Assembly: GCA_025800395.1 (NCBI GenBank)
Contig: JAOXRU010000426.1
Location: 1-64,000 of the forward strand
Origin: Flavobacteriaceae bacterium
Lineage (GTDB): Bacteria; Bacteroidota; Bacteroidia; Flavobacteriales; Flavobacteriaceae
Direction of reading: 5' to 3'
Length of the DNA stretch: 64,000 nucleotides
Under the pieces are notes generated by a model. It did no database searches. It was given only the letters and a program-made list of their open reading frames with translations, and was not told where the DNA came from. Made by a program: the position numbers and the translations under genes. Each line of letters opens with the position of its first letter. Position 1 is the stretch's first letter. This document shows positions 18,547 to 27,781 of the stretch, piece after piece.

Positions 18547-21500
18547 CTAGAAGATATAACGAACCCCTATTTGTGCTTGCCAGCGCGAACGCAAGCCTGC
18601 ATCATAAGAGAATGTATTCTTCAAGCCCTCATCAAAAGTATAAGTAGGAACGTAAGTTGTTGCATCTACACTTACCCCCAAAACTTGTTGGTTTGTTGGT
18701 ACTTGTATCACTCCCCAATTGGAATTAATTAAGTTTCCTACGTTTAGCACATCCAAACTAATTTGAAATCTATTCCCTTCCGAAACCTTAATATCTTGAA
18801 GTATTTTCAAATCCCATTTCCCTCTCCAAGGTGCTAAAGCGCCATATCGTTCTGCATATGACCCTCTATTGTCACTTAAATAATCATCTTGCGCAACAAA
18901 AGCTTTAAACGCCTCTGCCATACCTGGACTAGACCAATTCATAGAATTAATTTCAGCATCTGTGGGAATATAGATAAGATCGTTGAAAGGAGAACCATCA
19001 TTATTTATATCACCTGCATAGATATAATTATAACGCGCCCCTTTCACATATTCAAAGAATGTAGAAATCGTTGTTCCCGTAGAAAATTCTTTAGAAGCCA
19101 CACCAATAATACGATGTTTATCTCCATATTTAGAATTGGATAGGGATGGAGTATTTGCGTCTCCGACTATGGCATTATTATCAAATGCATCACTGGTAAT
19201 TTCTGCTTCAATAGAATTCACATCTTTGGCATTCATAAAATTATAAGCCAACATGGTATATAATCCATTACTAAAATTCTTTTCTCCTTTTAAAGATGCG
19301 TTCCAAATTCTTCCTTCATCTGAATTAGAAAAAGTATAAGCTGTATTTTGTTTATCTCCTGCTGCATAAACAGCTCTATTATCCACGCCAGCCAAAGTAG
19401 CTGTAGGTGGACGCAAGCCCCAATTTTGTACATGCGGACCATTAATATCTTTGGTATAGGATAAATCAGCTGTCAAAACAATACCATTTTCTAAGCGTTT
19501 ATCTACCCCTATATTGGTTCTCCAAACTTGTGGGAATTTATAATCAGGATCTACTGGAGTGTAGAAATACGCATTAGGGTTTGCAATCTGGTTTCCTAAC
19601 CATACAAACGGGAATCTACCTGTAAACAAGCCAGATCCTCCTCGCAATTGCAAGCTTCTATCCCCTTTAACATCCCAATTGAACCCAACTCTAGGCGATA
19701 TTAACCAATCATTACTAGGCATTTTTGTAGAATCGAAAAACACTTCTTCTCCATTATTAGGGTTGTAATAAGGGATATTAGGCAAATACAAAGCACTTCT
19801 ATCTATAACTTCTTGAGCTTTTTGAGAAGAATCAAAAAATAGCGGTTTGTCAAATCGCACTCCATAGGTAAGCTTAAAATCTTCGGTAACATTCCATTCA
19901 TCTTGCATATAGAACGAAAGTTGTCCTACATTGGTTTCAGCCAAAGCCCATCCACCGGTATTTCCTTGTCCGTTTGCCTCTAACGAATTATGGCTTGCAA
20001 TTACCGAATCAAACAATCCCTGATAAGAGGCTACTAAAGCCGCCTCATTTGCCAGGTTTCTAAAATCAGCAATTGAATTGATCGGGGCAAATGACGAAAA
20101 CCCATATGCTGTTAAATTAAACGAATTATCGAATTGAAATTTTTCAAATGAAAACCCAATAGTAAAGGTATGGTCTTTATGGAAAAAATTTAAATTATCA
20201 GTAAGCTGAAAAACTTTCTGATCCAATTTGTTATGAATAGAAAACGGCTCATGACCAGCAATAATATAATTAGAAGCTCCCACCTCATCAGTAATAGCAA
20301 TTACAGGAGCCGGTGTTGATTTTGGTGTTCTAAAATCATCAAAATGCGTATAGCCCAATTGTAATTTATTCGTTGCTTTATCCGACAAAGTAGAGTTTAA
20401 TTCCAATTGTACAGAATTCAACTGGTTATTTATTTCATATCCAGAATTTTCGAACTGCAATGTACTCGCGTTCGGACCTCTTGGCATAATTGCAGTTGGG
20501 TGGGCAGGCTTTTCTTTAGAAGCATCTAAGAAATTATAAATTATCGCCAGGCGGTTCTTTTCGTTTATATTCCAATCTAGCTTAAAAATACCTTTTTTCG
20601 ATTTAGAATCGAAAGTGAAGCCACTATATCTTCCTGGATCGTAAAACACATCATTTCCTTGTGCATCTTGCCCAATAACCACTTGTTTAAGAATATTACT
20701 CACCAATTGGAAATCGGCTTCTGTAACTCGTGATTCGTTTATAGAACCACTTCCTGTATTTGGAATAAAGGAAGAACCTAAATCGGTACGATCGTTTGCT
20801 TCAAAATTTGCAAAGAAGAATAATTTATTTTTAACTATTGGCCCTCCAACACTCACACCATATTGAATTTGTTCCAAATCCGCTTTAAAAACATCATCTC
20901 CTTTTATTTTTCCACCAGTCATGCTTTCATTTCTAAAGAAGCCATACACGCTACCATGAAATTCGTTGGTACCACTTTTGGTCACAGCATTTACGGAAGC
21001 ACCTGTAAACCCAGACTGGGTCACATCATAAGGGGCGGTAGAAACCTGTATTTGTTCAATTGCATCTATAGAAACAGGTGTTGCATCGGTTTGCCCACCA
21101 GGCTGTGCTGCATCCAAACCAAATGGATTATTAAAAATTGCCCCATCCAAAGAAAAATTATTGAATTGATCATTTCTACCACCAAACGAACCATTACTAG
21201 CTGTAGGTTCCAATCGGGTAAAATCGTTTGTAGACCTAGTGATCGTAGGTAATTTGGTAAGTTCTCTACTTCCTACACTGGTTTCCGCTCCGGTACGATC
21301 GCTACCAAAAGTTCCTCCAGCCTCGGAAACCACAACCACTTCATCCAATTGTTGGCTATCCGAAGCAAGTACAACCTCTATGTTTTTAGTTTGGCCTAGC
21401 TGAAGATAAACATCTCTAAAAACCCTGTTTTTAAAACCAACAAAACTTACTGTCACTGTATATGGACCACCCACACGCAAATACAACAAGCTAAATCGTC

Positions 21501-21687
21501 CATCTTCGTTTGCCACCGCTCCATACTTAGTACCAGTAGGGCCGTGGACTGCCACTACATTTGCACCAAACAAAGGCAACTTGTCAGCGTCTAGTACCAC
21601 TCCTTTCATATTTGCAGTAGTAACCTGAGAATAAGCCATTGCTACACACGCAAAGAGCAACAAGCTTAGAACACTTCTTTTATTCAT
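18547..21687 (-). CDS. Oar-like TonB-dependent outer membrane protein
   Basis: This 1046-residue protein has a signal peptide (cut after about residue 20), then a carboxypeptidase-regulatory-like beta-sandwich domain (residues 22-110). A TonB-type plug (contains GTFGSDRTGAETSVGSREL and SVNAVTKSGTNEFHGS) and a long beta-barrel follow, ending in a C-terminal aromatic (VRYIF). DEVVVVSEAG near residue 115 may be the TonB box. Oar-type proteins in Myxococcus are needed for signalling or secretion; substrates in Bacteroidota are mostly unknown. It is a single-gene unit with its own terminator. A possible -7 element TAAATTTG lies 60 bases upstream of the ATG, and a structured transcript ends just above it. 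Confidence 0.9.
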   Translation of the reverse strand: MNKRSVLSLLLFACVAMAYSQVTTANMKGVVLDADKLPLFGANVVAVHGPTGTKYGAVANEDGRFSLLYLRVGGPYTVTVSFVGFKNRVFRDVYLQLGQTKNIEVVLASDSQQLDEVVVVSEAGGTFGSDRTGAETSVGSRELTKLPTITRSTNDFTRLEPTASNGSFGGRNDQFNNFSLDGAIFNNPFGLDAAQPGGQTDATPVSIDAIEQIQVSTAPYDVTQSGFTGASVNAVTKSGTNEFHGSVYGFFRNESMTGGKIKGDDVFKADLEQIQYGVSVGGPIVKNKLFFFANFEANDRTDLGSSFIPNTGSGSINESRVTEADFQLVSNILKQVVIGQDAQGNDVFYDPGRYSGFTFDSKSKKGIFKLDWNINEKNRLAIIYNFLDASKEKPAHPTAIMPRGPNASTLQFENSGYEINNQLNSVQLELNSTLSDKATNKLQLGYTHFDDFRTPKSTPAPVIAITDEVGASNYIIAGHEPFSIHNKLDQKVFQLTDNLNFFHKDHTFTIGFSFEKFQFDNSFNLTAYGFSSFAPINSIADFRNLANEAALVASYQGLFDSVIASHNSLEANGQGNTGGWALAETNVGQLSFYMQDEWNVTEDFKLTYGVRFDKPLFFDSSQKAQEVIDRSALYLPNIPYYNPNNGEEVFFDSTKMPSNDWLISPRVGFNWDVKGDRSLQLRGGSGLFTGRFPFVWLGNQIANPNAYFYTPVDPDYKFPQVWRTNIGVDKRLENGIVLTADLSYTKDINGPHVQNWGLRPPTATLAGVDNRAVYAAGDKQNTAYTFSNSDEGRIWNASLKGEKNFSNGLYTMLAYNFMNAKDVNSIEAEITSDAFDNNAIVGDANTPSLSNSKYGDKHRIIGVASKEFSTGTTISTFFEYVKGARYNYIYAGDINNDGSPFNDLIYIPTDAEINSMNWSSPGMAEAFKAFVAQDDYLSDNRGSYAERYGALAPWRGKWDLKILQDIKVSEGNRFQISLDVLNVGNLINSNWGVIQVPTNQQVLGVSVDATTYVPTYTFDEGLKNTFSYDAGLRSRWQAQIGVRYIF

Positions 21688-21747
21688 ATAGTTAAAATTA
21701 AGTTAGTTAGTTTTCCTCATAATAATAATCATGCAAGCATAATTACT

Positions 21748-21755
21748 CAAATTTA
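21748..21755 (-). promoter_or_regulatory. -7 element of the Oar-like receptor gene
   Basis: TAAATTTG on the minus strand matches TAnnTTTG and lies 60 bases before the ATG. No TTG is seen at 17-23 bases upstream. The gene could instead be read through from the upstream RNA. Confidence 0.4.
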
Positions 21756-21854
21756 TGAGTTTAAATATACTAATAACCTAAATAATTAGAAGAGATACTC
21801 TTTAAACTTATGCAAGACTTACTAACATAAAGAAGATTTCGGTATAGATAAAAA

Positions 21855-21885
21855 AAAAAGAGTTATGCATTACATAACTCTTTTT
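21855..21885 (-). terminator. Terminator of a candidate small RNA or leader
   Basis: The perfect 13-base stem AAAAAGAGTTATG/CATAACTCTTTTT has a 5-base loop and nine or more U on the minus strand. No gene ends here: the nearest upstream minus-strand gene, rplI, has its own terminator 355 bases away. This implies an extra transcript. Confidence 0.85.
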
Positions 21886-22060
21886 AACCTCCCAACCTAA
21901 TATGATCGTTCTAAAAGAAACCATCATACATCTTAATAATCTTTGTTAACCTCACAAAACAAAGATCAATTTTATATTTCCGAAAAACGGATTATTCATT
22001 CTTTCAATAAAATCAAAATTTTTGTCTTACATCAACCATTATTTTGATCTTTACTACAAT
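21886..22060 (-). ncRNA. Candidate LytTR-controlled small RNA or leader RNA (about 200 nt)
   Basis: A transcript starting near 22055 and ending at the 21855 terminator would be about 200 nt. It would contain two hairpins. One is ATCAAAAT/ATTTTGAT (22012-22019 with 22041-22048); the other is ATCTTTGTT/AACAAAGAT (21939-21947 with 21958-21966). The only frames in it are very short, or run through the terminator, so it appears non-coding. It may act as a small RNA, or as an attenuating leader of the Oar-like receptor gene 170 bases further on. No known family was recognised. Confidence 0.45.
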
Positions 22061-22061
22061 G

Positions 22062-22128
22062 TAAAATTAGTCATAACATTCTTCACAACTTCGAATGTAA
22101 AGACGAACGGCAATTTCGTGTAGACGAA
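22062..22128 (-). promoter_or_regulatory. Promoter with LytTR-like tandem operator
   Basis: On the plus strand TGTAAAGACGAA (22096-22107) and GTGTAGACGAA (22118-22128) form a direct repeat with AGACGAA starts exactly 21 bases apart. That is the spacing known for LytTR-domain binding sites, two helical turns. Downstream on the minus strand lie TTG (22086-22088), a 16-base spacer and TAATTTTA (22062-22069). The second repeat also forms a small palindrome, ATTTCGT-GTAG-ACGAAAT. The layout is that of an activated promoter pointing into the candidate RNA. Confidence 0.5.
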
Positions 22129-22239
22129 ATGCGCATATATTCCGATTAACGGTAAACTAAACATAGTTTTTACTCGAATTTAGAAGAATTTATTCTTCTT
22201 ACATATAGCAAAAATGAATTTCACAACAATAAATAAATA

Positions 22240-22267
22240 AAAAAGAGGTCTACAAAGACCTCTTTTT
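22240..22267 (-). terminator. Terminator of the rpsF-rpsR-rplI operon
   Basis: The perfect 12-base stem AAAAAGAGGTCT/AGACCTCTTTTT has an ACAA loop and lies about 20 bases after the rplI stop. The minus-strand U tract continues past the stem. Confidence 0.92.
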
Positions 22268-22287
22268 CAGCACTATAGTAAATACTC

Positions 22288-22740
22288 TTATTTGTCCTCT
22301 GCTACCACATCAAAAGAAAAGTCAACGATAACTTCTCTGTGAAGTCTTACTTTTGCCTGCGCAGTACCTGTTCTTTTAACAGATCCACCAATAATTTTGA
22401 TATACTTACGCTCAATAGAATGACCTGCTTTTTCAATAGCGTCTGCCAAATCGATATTGGTAATCGATCCAAAAAGTTTTCCGCCTGCCCCTGCTTTTGC
22501 AGCAATCTTTACAGACAGATCGTTTAGTTTAGCAGCCAATGCATTAGCATCGTCCACCATTTTCTTTTCTTTAAAAGCTCTTTGCTTCAAGTTTTCTGCT
22601 AAAACTTTTTTAGCAGAAGGAGTTGCCAAAACAGCTTTCTTATTCGGAATCAAGAAATTTCTTCCGTATCCAGGTTTAACCGTCACTACATCGTCTTTAA
22701 ACCCTAAATATTGTACGTCTTCTTTTAATATAAGTTCCAT
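22288..22740 (-). CDS. rplI: 50S ribosomal protein L9
   Basis: This 150-residue ribosomal protein begins MELILKEDVQYLGFKDDVVTVKPGYGRNFLIP, the characteristic N-terminal domain that binds 23S rRNA. A long connecting helix and a C-terminal domain ending VDFSFDVVAEDK follow. It is the last gene of the rpsF-rpsR-rplI operon (15 bases after rpsR), an order conserved in most bacteria. Confidence 0.98.
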   Translation of the reverse strand: MELILKEDVQYLGFKDDVVTVKPGYGRNFLIPNKKAVLATPSAKKVLAENLKQRAFKEKKMVDDANALAAKLNDLSVKIAAKAGAGGKLFGSITNIDLADAIEKAGHSIERKYIKIIGGSVKRTGTAQAKVRLHREVIVDFSFDVVAEDK

Positions 22741-22755
22741 AATAGCCGTTTCTTT

Positions 22756-23052
22756 TTATTTTAATAAATCTCCAACATAAGGCATAAGCGCAAGATGACG
22801 CGCACGCTTTACAGCTGTAGCCACTTTTCTTTGATACTTTAAAGAGGTACCAGTCAATCGACGCGGCAACAACTTTCCTTGTTCGTTAACGAACTTCAAC
22901 AAAAAATCTGGATCTTTATAATCGATATATTTGATACCAGATTTTTTGAAACGACAGTATTTCTTCTGTTTGTTGGTTTCTATATTTAACGGAGTAAGAT
23001 ATCTAATCTCTCCATCTTTTTTACCTTTTGCTTGTTGTTCTATAGATGACAT
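22756..23052 (-). CDS. rpsR: 30S ribosomal protein S18
   Basis: This 98-residue protein is typical of S18, with the block [19 protein letters not shown] and the basic [28 protein letters not shown] that contacts 16S rRNA next to S6. The N-terminal 20 residues are an extension common in Bacteroidota. It lies 8 bases after rpsF. Confidence 0.98.
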   Translation of the reverse strand: MSSIEQQAKGKKDGEIRYLTPLNIETNKQKKYCRFKKSGIKYIDYKDPDFLLKFVNEQGKLLPRRLTGTSLKYQRKVATAVKRARHLALMPYVGDLLK

Positions 23053-23060
23053 ACTGTGGA

Positions 23061-23396
23061 TTATTTAGTTTTTAACTTCTCTCTTCTTCTTTCCGCCCAA
23101 GATACTGCATGCTTGTCTAACTTTACGGTTAAATAACGCATGATGCGCTCATCTCTACGGAATTCTAACTCATAACCGTCAATAGCAGATCCTTCTACCT
23201 GAAATTCGAATAGATGATAAAATCCGCTTTTTTTGTTTTGAATTGGATAAGCCAATTTCTTTAAGCCCCAGTTTTCTTTAGAAATAAAGGTAGCTCCTTT
23301 GTCCTTTAGGTAGTCTTCATACTTTTTTACTGTCTCCTCAATCTGTGTTTCAGAAAGAACGGGATTTAAAATGAAAACAGTTTCATAATGATTCAT
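23061..23396 (-). CDS. rpsF: 30S ribosomal protein S6
   Basis: This 111-residue protein begins [16 protein letters not shown] and contains [20 protein letters not shown], both typical of S6, which pairs with S18 on the platform of the small subunit. First gene of the operon. It has a good promoter at 23426-23456 and a leader of about 25 bases. Confidence 0.98.
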   Translation of the reverse strand: MNHYETVFILNPVLSETQIEETVKKYEDYLKDKGATFISKENWGLKKLAYPIQNKKSGFYHLFEFQVEGSAIDGYELEFRRDERIMRYLTVKLDKHAVSWAERRREKLKTK

Positions 23397-23425
23397 AAAT
23401 AAAATGCTTTAATTTTTTGCGTTTG

Positions 23426-23456
23426 CAAAACTACACAATAATATATCTAAATACAA
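23426..23456 (-). promoter_or_regulatory. Promoter of the rpsF-rpsR-rplI operon
   Basis: TTG (complement of 23454-23456), exactly 20 bases, then TAGTTTTG (complement of 23426-23433) fully matches the Bacteroidota consensus TTG-N(17-23)-TAnnTTTG. It is the clearest promoter in the window. Confidence 0.8.
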
Positions 23457-23585
23457 GTCTATTCTATTCTTTTTTTGAGAGCCCTGGATCAAACTTTACT
23501 GTTAATAACTCACTGCAAACCATCATTTTTTGCTATTATACAACAGTTTAGAAGCTGTTTACATCTTTTATTGCAGTTGGTCGTA

Positions 23586-23593
23586 TATTTTTG
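23586..23593 (+). promoter_or_regulatory. -7 element of the LytTR regulator gene
   Basis: TATTTTTG matches TAnnTTTG and lies about 42 bases before the ATG at 23636. A TTG at 23571 is too close (12 bases) to be a normal -33 element. Confidence 0.4.
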
Positions 23594-23635
23594 TTACTTT
23601 GGCGGAACAATAACCTACAATATCTACCCAATTCT

Positions 23636-24328
23636 ATGAAACTAAAATGTATAATTGTTGATGATTCGTCCTTACAGCGAATGGCTGTAGCAAAATTGGT
23701 AAACAATCATCCATTGTTAACGTTGACTGCAGAGTACAGCAACGCGATAGAAGCAAAGAACGGTTTGAAAAACAACGCCGTTGACTTGATATTTCTAGAT
23801 ATCGAGATGCCTATTGTCAATGGTTTTGATCTGTTAGAGTCCCTAGAGAACCCACCACAGGTGATTCTCATTACGGGAAAAGTGGACTATGCTCTAAAAG
23901 CATTTGACTACGATGTAACCGATTATTTGCACAAGCCTATTACTTACGAAAGATTTGATGCTTCTGTGAAAAGAGCGGTTCATAAATTCGAACAAATCAA
24001 TCGTGTTGAAGAAGAAGACGATCACATCTTTGTAAAAAGCAATCTCAAAAAACGCAAAGTTATCCTAAACGACATCAAGTGGATTGAAGCTCTAGGAGAC
24101 TATGTAAAACTGGTTACCGACGAAGCCAACATTGTAATTCTTTCCACCATGAAGGCATTCGAAAAAGAACTACCAGCAGATCGATTTTTGAGAATCCACA
24201 AGTCCTATATTGTAAACTTGGACAAAATAGAACGCTTCAACTCCAAAAATGTAGAAGTTCAAGGAAGACAAATTCCTTTAAGCCGAAACAAAAAGACCGA
24301 ACTAGCAGAAGCACTAAACAATAGCTAG
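23636..24328 (+). CDS. LytTR-family response regulator
   Basis: This 230-residue regulator has an N-terminal receiver domain (DD at 9-10, phosphoacceptor Asp55 in LIFLDIEMP, Lys in LHKP near 101). A LytTR DNA-binding domain follows (about 125-228), containing ALGDYVKLVTDE and RIHKSYIVNLDKIERF. The ATG at 23636 is chosen because an upstream alternative at 23591 overlaps the promoter element. No histidine kinase gene adjoins it; partner kinases of this class are often encoded elsewhere. It is transcribed alone and converges on priA with a 4-base overlap. A LytTR-like tandem site lies 1.5 kb away at 22096-22128, making it a candidate regulator of that promoter. Confidence 0.93.
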   Translation: MKLKCIIVDDSSLQRMAVAKLVNNHPLLTLTAEYSNAIEAKNGLKNNAVDLIFLDIEMPIVNGFDLLESLENPPQVILITGKVDYALKAFDYDVTDYLHKPITYERFDASVKRAVHKFEQINRVEEEDDHIFVKSNLKKRKVILNDIKWIEALGDYVKLVTDEANIVILSTMKAFEKELPADRFLRIHKSYIVNLDKIERFNSKNVEVQGRQIPLSRNKKTELAEALNNS

Positions 24329-26784
24329 ATATGATCTACATGATATAATATTTGTACACCCTTAAACTGTGAAATGGATTCAAAGCTACTTTGGATCCTT
24401 TTTACTTTTTGCTTGGTTTGCAACAAAGAAAGTCCCTTAGGCATTTTTACTAATATCTGCTGAATGTACTGGTTGCGAATACGCATTACAGGAGGGAATT
24501 CTGGACCCAAAACTACAGTTTTTGTCCCTGCTCTCAAGGATTTTGCGAACCAATTCGCTCCATCATTCAACTTGTTATAGTCTCTATGTCGCATGACTAT
24601 TCGAATCATACGAAGGGCTGGTGGATATTTGAATTGCTCTCTATGATACCACTGCTCCTTAAACATTTGAAAATAACTATGGGTAGATAATTGCTGTAAA
24701 ATCCTATGGTTGGGATCGTAACTTTGTATAATCACTTTTCCTTGCTTACCGTGCCTTCCTGCTCTACCGGATACCTGCTCCAACAACTGGTATGCGCGTT
24801 CGTGAGCACGATAATCTGGCATGTACAACAAATTGTCTGCATTCATCACTCCCACCAAACGTACATTCTTAAAATTCAAGCCCTTAGAAAGCATCTGGGT
24901 ACCAACCAAAACATCTATTTCTCCTTGTTCAAAATCACTAATAATCTTCTCATAACTATGTTTACCACGGGTGGTGTCCAAATCCATTCTGCGCACACGC
25001 AAAGAAGGAAAAATTTCTTCCAATTCGGCCTGAACTTGTTCTGTTCCCAATCCTTTTAAACTTAGATTGGTTTCGCCACAGGCCAAACAATTTAAGACCA
25101 CCGCCATATGATAACCACAATAGTGACATCGCAATTGATTTTTTAGTTTATGATAGGTAAGACTCACATCACAATTGGGACATTGCGGACTATGCCCACA
25201 AGTTTTACATTCCATGATTGGCGCAAACCCTCTTCGATTCTGAAACAATATAACCTGACCATTTTCTTGGATGGCTGCCTCAATAGCCTCAATCAATCGA
25301 TCGGAAAAATGCCCTTGCATCCTCTTGCGCTTATACTTGTCTTTTAGGTTTACCAATTCGATATCTGGCAATGGTATATCTTGGTATCGCCTATCTATAT
25401 TTGCCAAACCATATTTACCTTGTTTTGCGTTGGCAAAGGATTCTACACTAGGCGTAGCCGATCCCAACAATACGCTACTCTCATGCAATTTCCCCAATAC
25501 AATTGCAGCATCTCTTGCATGATATCTGGGAGCTGGATCGAATTGCTTAAAAGAAGATTCATGTTCTTCATCTACAACTATAAGACCCAAATTATTAAAG
25601 GGCAAAAACAAAGCAGAACGAGCTCCCAAAACTATTTGAGCCCTATCATTTCCTTCCAAAACCTGATTCCAAACATCCGTTCTCTCCTGCAAATTGTACT
25701 TGCTATGATATACCAATATCTGTTCGGGAAAATACGCCTTCAATCTTTTAATCAATTGTACGGTAAGGGCTATTTCGGGTAACAAGTACAACACTTGTTT
25801 TCCTTTTTCCAACACTAACTCTATTTGTTTGATATATACCTCTGTTTTTCCAGAACCAGTAATCCCATGGAGCAAACACACTTTTTTCTGATCAAAACTA
25901 GCAGCAATAGCATCCATAGCATTTTGTTGCCAAACATTCAACTCTAGGCCATCAACTGTATAAGTATCTATATCCTGTTTGCGATACTCTTGCAAATTAT
26001 ATATCTCCAGTATGCCTTTCTTTTCCAGAGCTTGTATTACAGCAGTATTTACATTGGCATACTCCAACAACTGCTTTAGCTTTATATGTTCGTATTTAGT
26101 TCGCAAACCAAAATATCCCATTACTGCCTGCTGCTGTTTTTGTGCCCTTTTCAACTCTTGCAACAAGGCCTCCAGAACGCTATCCTGGCCATAGTCATCG
26201 GATAGTTTTACATATTTAACAAGTTTAGGCTTATACTGTTCATACAATTCTTCTTGGAGCCAAAGCGCTCCTTTCTCCAGCATTCTTTTGAGTACAGGAA
26301 TTACTGTTTTTTTGTCCAAAATTTGCATCACATCTGCAATTTTGAGCGAAGATTGGTGTTGCAATGCTTCATATACCAAAAACTCTTCATCGGCAAGCAG
26401 CCCTTCCTCTATCGGCAAGTTGGACGCATAAATAACCGTCTCGCTTTCCAATAAAAATGTTTTGGGCATAGCCGATTTGTATACTTCTCCTAATGTACAC
26501 ATATAATAATCGGCAATCCATTTCCAATGGGCGAGTTGTACTTCTCGAACCACCGGTTGTGTATCCAATATTTGATGTATGGGTTTTGCCTCATAAAACT
26601 CAGGAGGGTTTGGATGTATCCGTAAGACCAAGGCAGTAAAAATTTTGGATTTTCCAAAGGGCACACTTACTCGCATGCCGATTTTCAATTGTTGTATTTG
26701 CTCCTTATCTATACCATAAGTAAAGCATTTCTCCAATCGCAATGGAAGCACCACCTCTATATAGGCATCAAAATCAAACGGCAT
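24325..26784 (-). CDS. priA: Primosomal protein N' (replication restart helicase PriA)
   Basis: This 819-residue 3'-to-5' helicase reloads the replisome at stalled forks. It has an N-terminal DNA-binding domain (VVLPLRLEKCFTYG), Walker A GITGSGKTEVY, a DEEH box (VVDEEHESSFKQ), and a zinc-binding insert with eight Cys (from CKTCGHSPQCPNC to CLACGETN). Helicase motif VI is present as QVSGRAGRHGKQGKV. It overlaps the start of the downstream-strand partner yihY-like gene's stop by 11 bases, so the two are coupled. Length is within the family range. Confidence 0.96.
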   Translation of the reverse strand: MPFDFDAYIEVVLPLRLEKCFTYGIDKEQIQQLKIGMRVSVPFGKSKIFTALVLRIHPNPPEFYEAKPIHQILDTQPVVREVQLAHWKWIADYYMCTLGEVYKSAMPKTFLLESETVIYASNLPIEEGLLADEEFLVYEALQHQSSLKIADVMQILDKKTVIPVLKRMLEKGALWLQEELYEQYKPKLVKYVKLSDDYGQDSVLEALLQELKRAQKQQQAVMGYFGLRTKYEHIKLKQLLEYANVNTAVIQALEKKGILEIYNLQEYRKQDIDTYTVDGLELNVWQQNAMDAIAASFDQKKVCLLHGITGSGKTEVYIKQIELVLEKGKQVLYLLPEIALTVQLIKRLKAYFPEQILVYHSKYNLQERTDVWNQVLEGNDRAQIVLGARSALFLPFNNLGLIVVDEEHESSFKQFDPAPRYHARDAAIVLGKLHESSVLLGSATPSVESFANAKQGKYGLANIDRRYQDIPLPDIELVNLKDKYKRKRMQGHFSDRLIEAIEAAIQENGQVILFQNRRGFAPIMECKTCGHSPQCPNCDVSLTYHKLKNQLRCHYCGYHMAVVLNCLACGETNLSLKGLGTEQVQAELEEIFPSLRVRRMDLDTTRGKHSYEKIISDFEQGEIDVLVGTQMLSKGLNFKNVRLVGVMNADNLLYMPDYRAHERAYQLLEQVSGRAGRHGKQGKVIIQSYDPNHRILQQLSTHSYFQMFKEQWYHREQFKYPPALRMIRIVMRHRDYNKLNDGANWFAKSLRAGTKTVVLGPEFPPVMRIRNQYIQQILVKMPKGLSLLQTKQKVKRIQSSFESISQFKGVQILYHVDHI

Positions 26785-27781
26785 CTACCTCCCTTTCTTC
26801 TTGGTCCTCTATAATTTCTTGATTTTCTTGTTTTTGTTTTAAACGCTGTATACTAGCATTTAACTCAAAGCCAAGCAGCAACAAATTGGAGTTTATCCAT
26901 ATATACAACATCAATATAAGCAAGCCACCAATAGCACCATATAACTCGTTGTATTTGGAAAAATTATCGATATACAAACCAAACAAAAAGGAAGTTACCA
27001 TATATAATATAGCCGTCATCAAAGCACCACCAGAGAAGAACTTAGCCTGTCTACCATGAGCCGTTCCAAAATAATACAAGATCGCAGTAGACAAATAGGT
27101 CATCAGAAAAAAGAACACAGCCCTTACTATGGTTGCTCCAAGGATATCGTTGCTGTCTCGCACATTCTGATCTTGTTGCATTTCTTTGGCGATAGAATCT
27201 GTAATATATTCTACCACATATAGTTCGAACCAAAGTATAACTGCTACAGTAAACAAAAACAAAAAGGTAAGCATCAGACCCACGCCTAAACTATACAGAT
27301 ATTGTCTTACGAAATTTCGGGTAAGATGAACATGATAAGAGTTTTCGAAAGAACCAAAAATGGCATTCACCCCATTCCCAATAAGGAATATAGACAACAC
27401 AAAACTAGTCGAGATCCAGCTGCCCTTAGTAGCTTTCTTCCCGATATCATCATAAATTTGATCAAAGAAAAATTCTCCAGATCCCGAAGGCAATATTTTG
27501 GTTATAAAAACTCTAAATTCATCCGCAAAATCATCTATTGGAATTTCTGGCAAAATATTTAATATAAAAATCAACGCTGGAAACAATGCCAAAAACAAAC
27601 TATAAGAAATTGCACTAGCTCGCATAGATAAAGCACCTTTTACTATGCCCAAAAAATACATCTCAAGCAAATCGTACAAACTCAAGCCCTCCAAAGACTT
27701 TAATTGAATACGCTTTCCAAAACGCACCAAATTGCGCACCAAAGGAATTTTCAACAACTTCTCTTCTATTTCTGTCGACAT
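26774..27781 (-). CDS. YihY/BrkB-family inner membrane protein
   Basis: This 335-residue protein has six predicted membrane helices and the family signature region MRASAISYSLFLALFPALIF. An acidic, Glu/Gln-rich C-terminal tail follows. YihY proteins were once taken for RNase BN; their function remains unsettled, with transport proposed. The gene sits between nadC (stop to start without a gap) and priA (11-base overlap), so the three form one transcript. Confidence 0.9.
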   Translation of the reverse strand: MSTEIEEKLLKIPLVRNLVRFGKRIQLKSLEGLSLYDLLEMYFLGIVKGALSMRASAISYSLFLALFPALIFILNILPEIPIDDFADEFRVFITKILPSGSGEFFFDQIYDDIGKKATKGSWISTSFVLSIFLIGNGVNAIFGSFENSYHVHLTRNFVRQYLYSLGVGLMLTFLFLFTVAVILWFELYVVEYITDSIAKEMQQDQNVRDSNDILGATIVRAVFFFLMTYLSTAILYYFGTAHGRQAKFFSGGALMTAILYMVTSFLFGLYIDNFSKYNELYGAIGGLLILMLYIWINSNLLLLGFELNASIQRLKQKQENQEIIEDQEEREVDAV

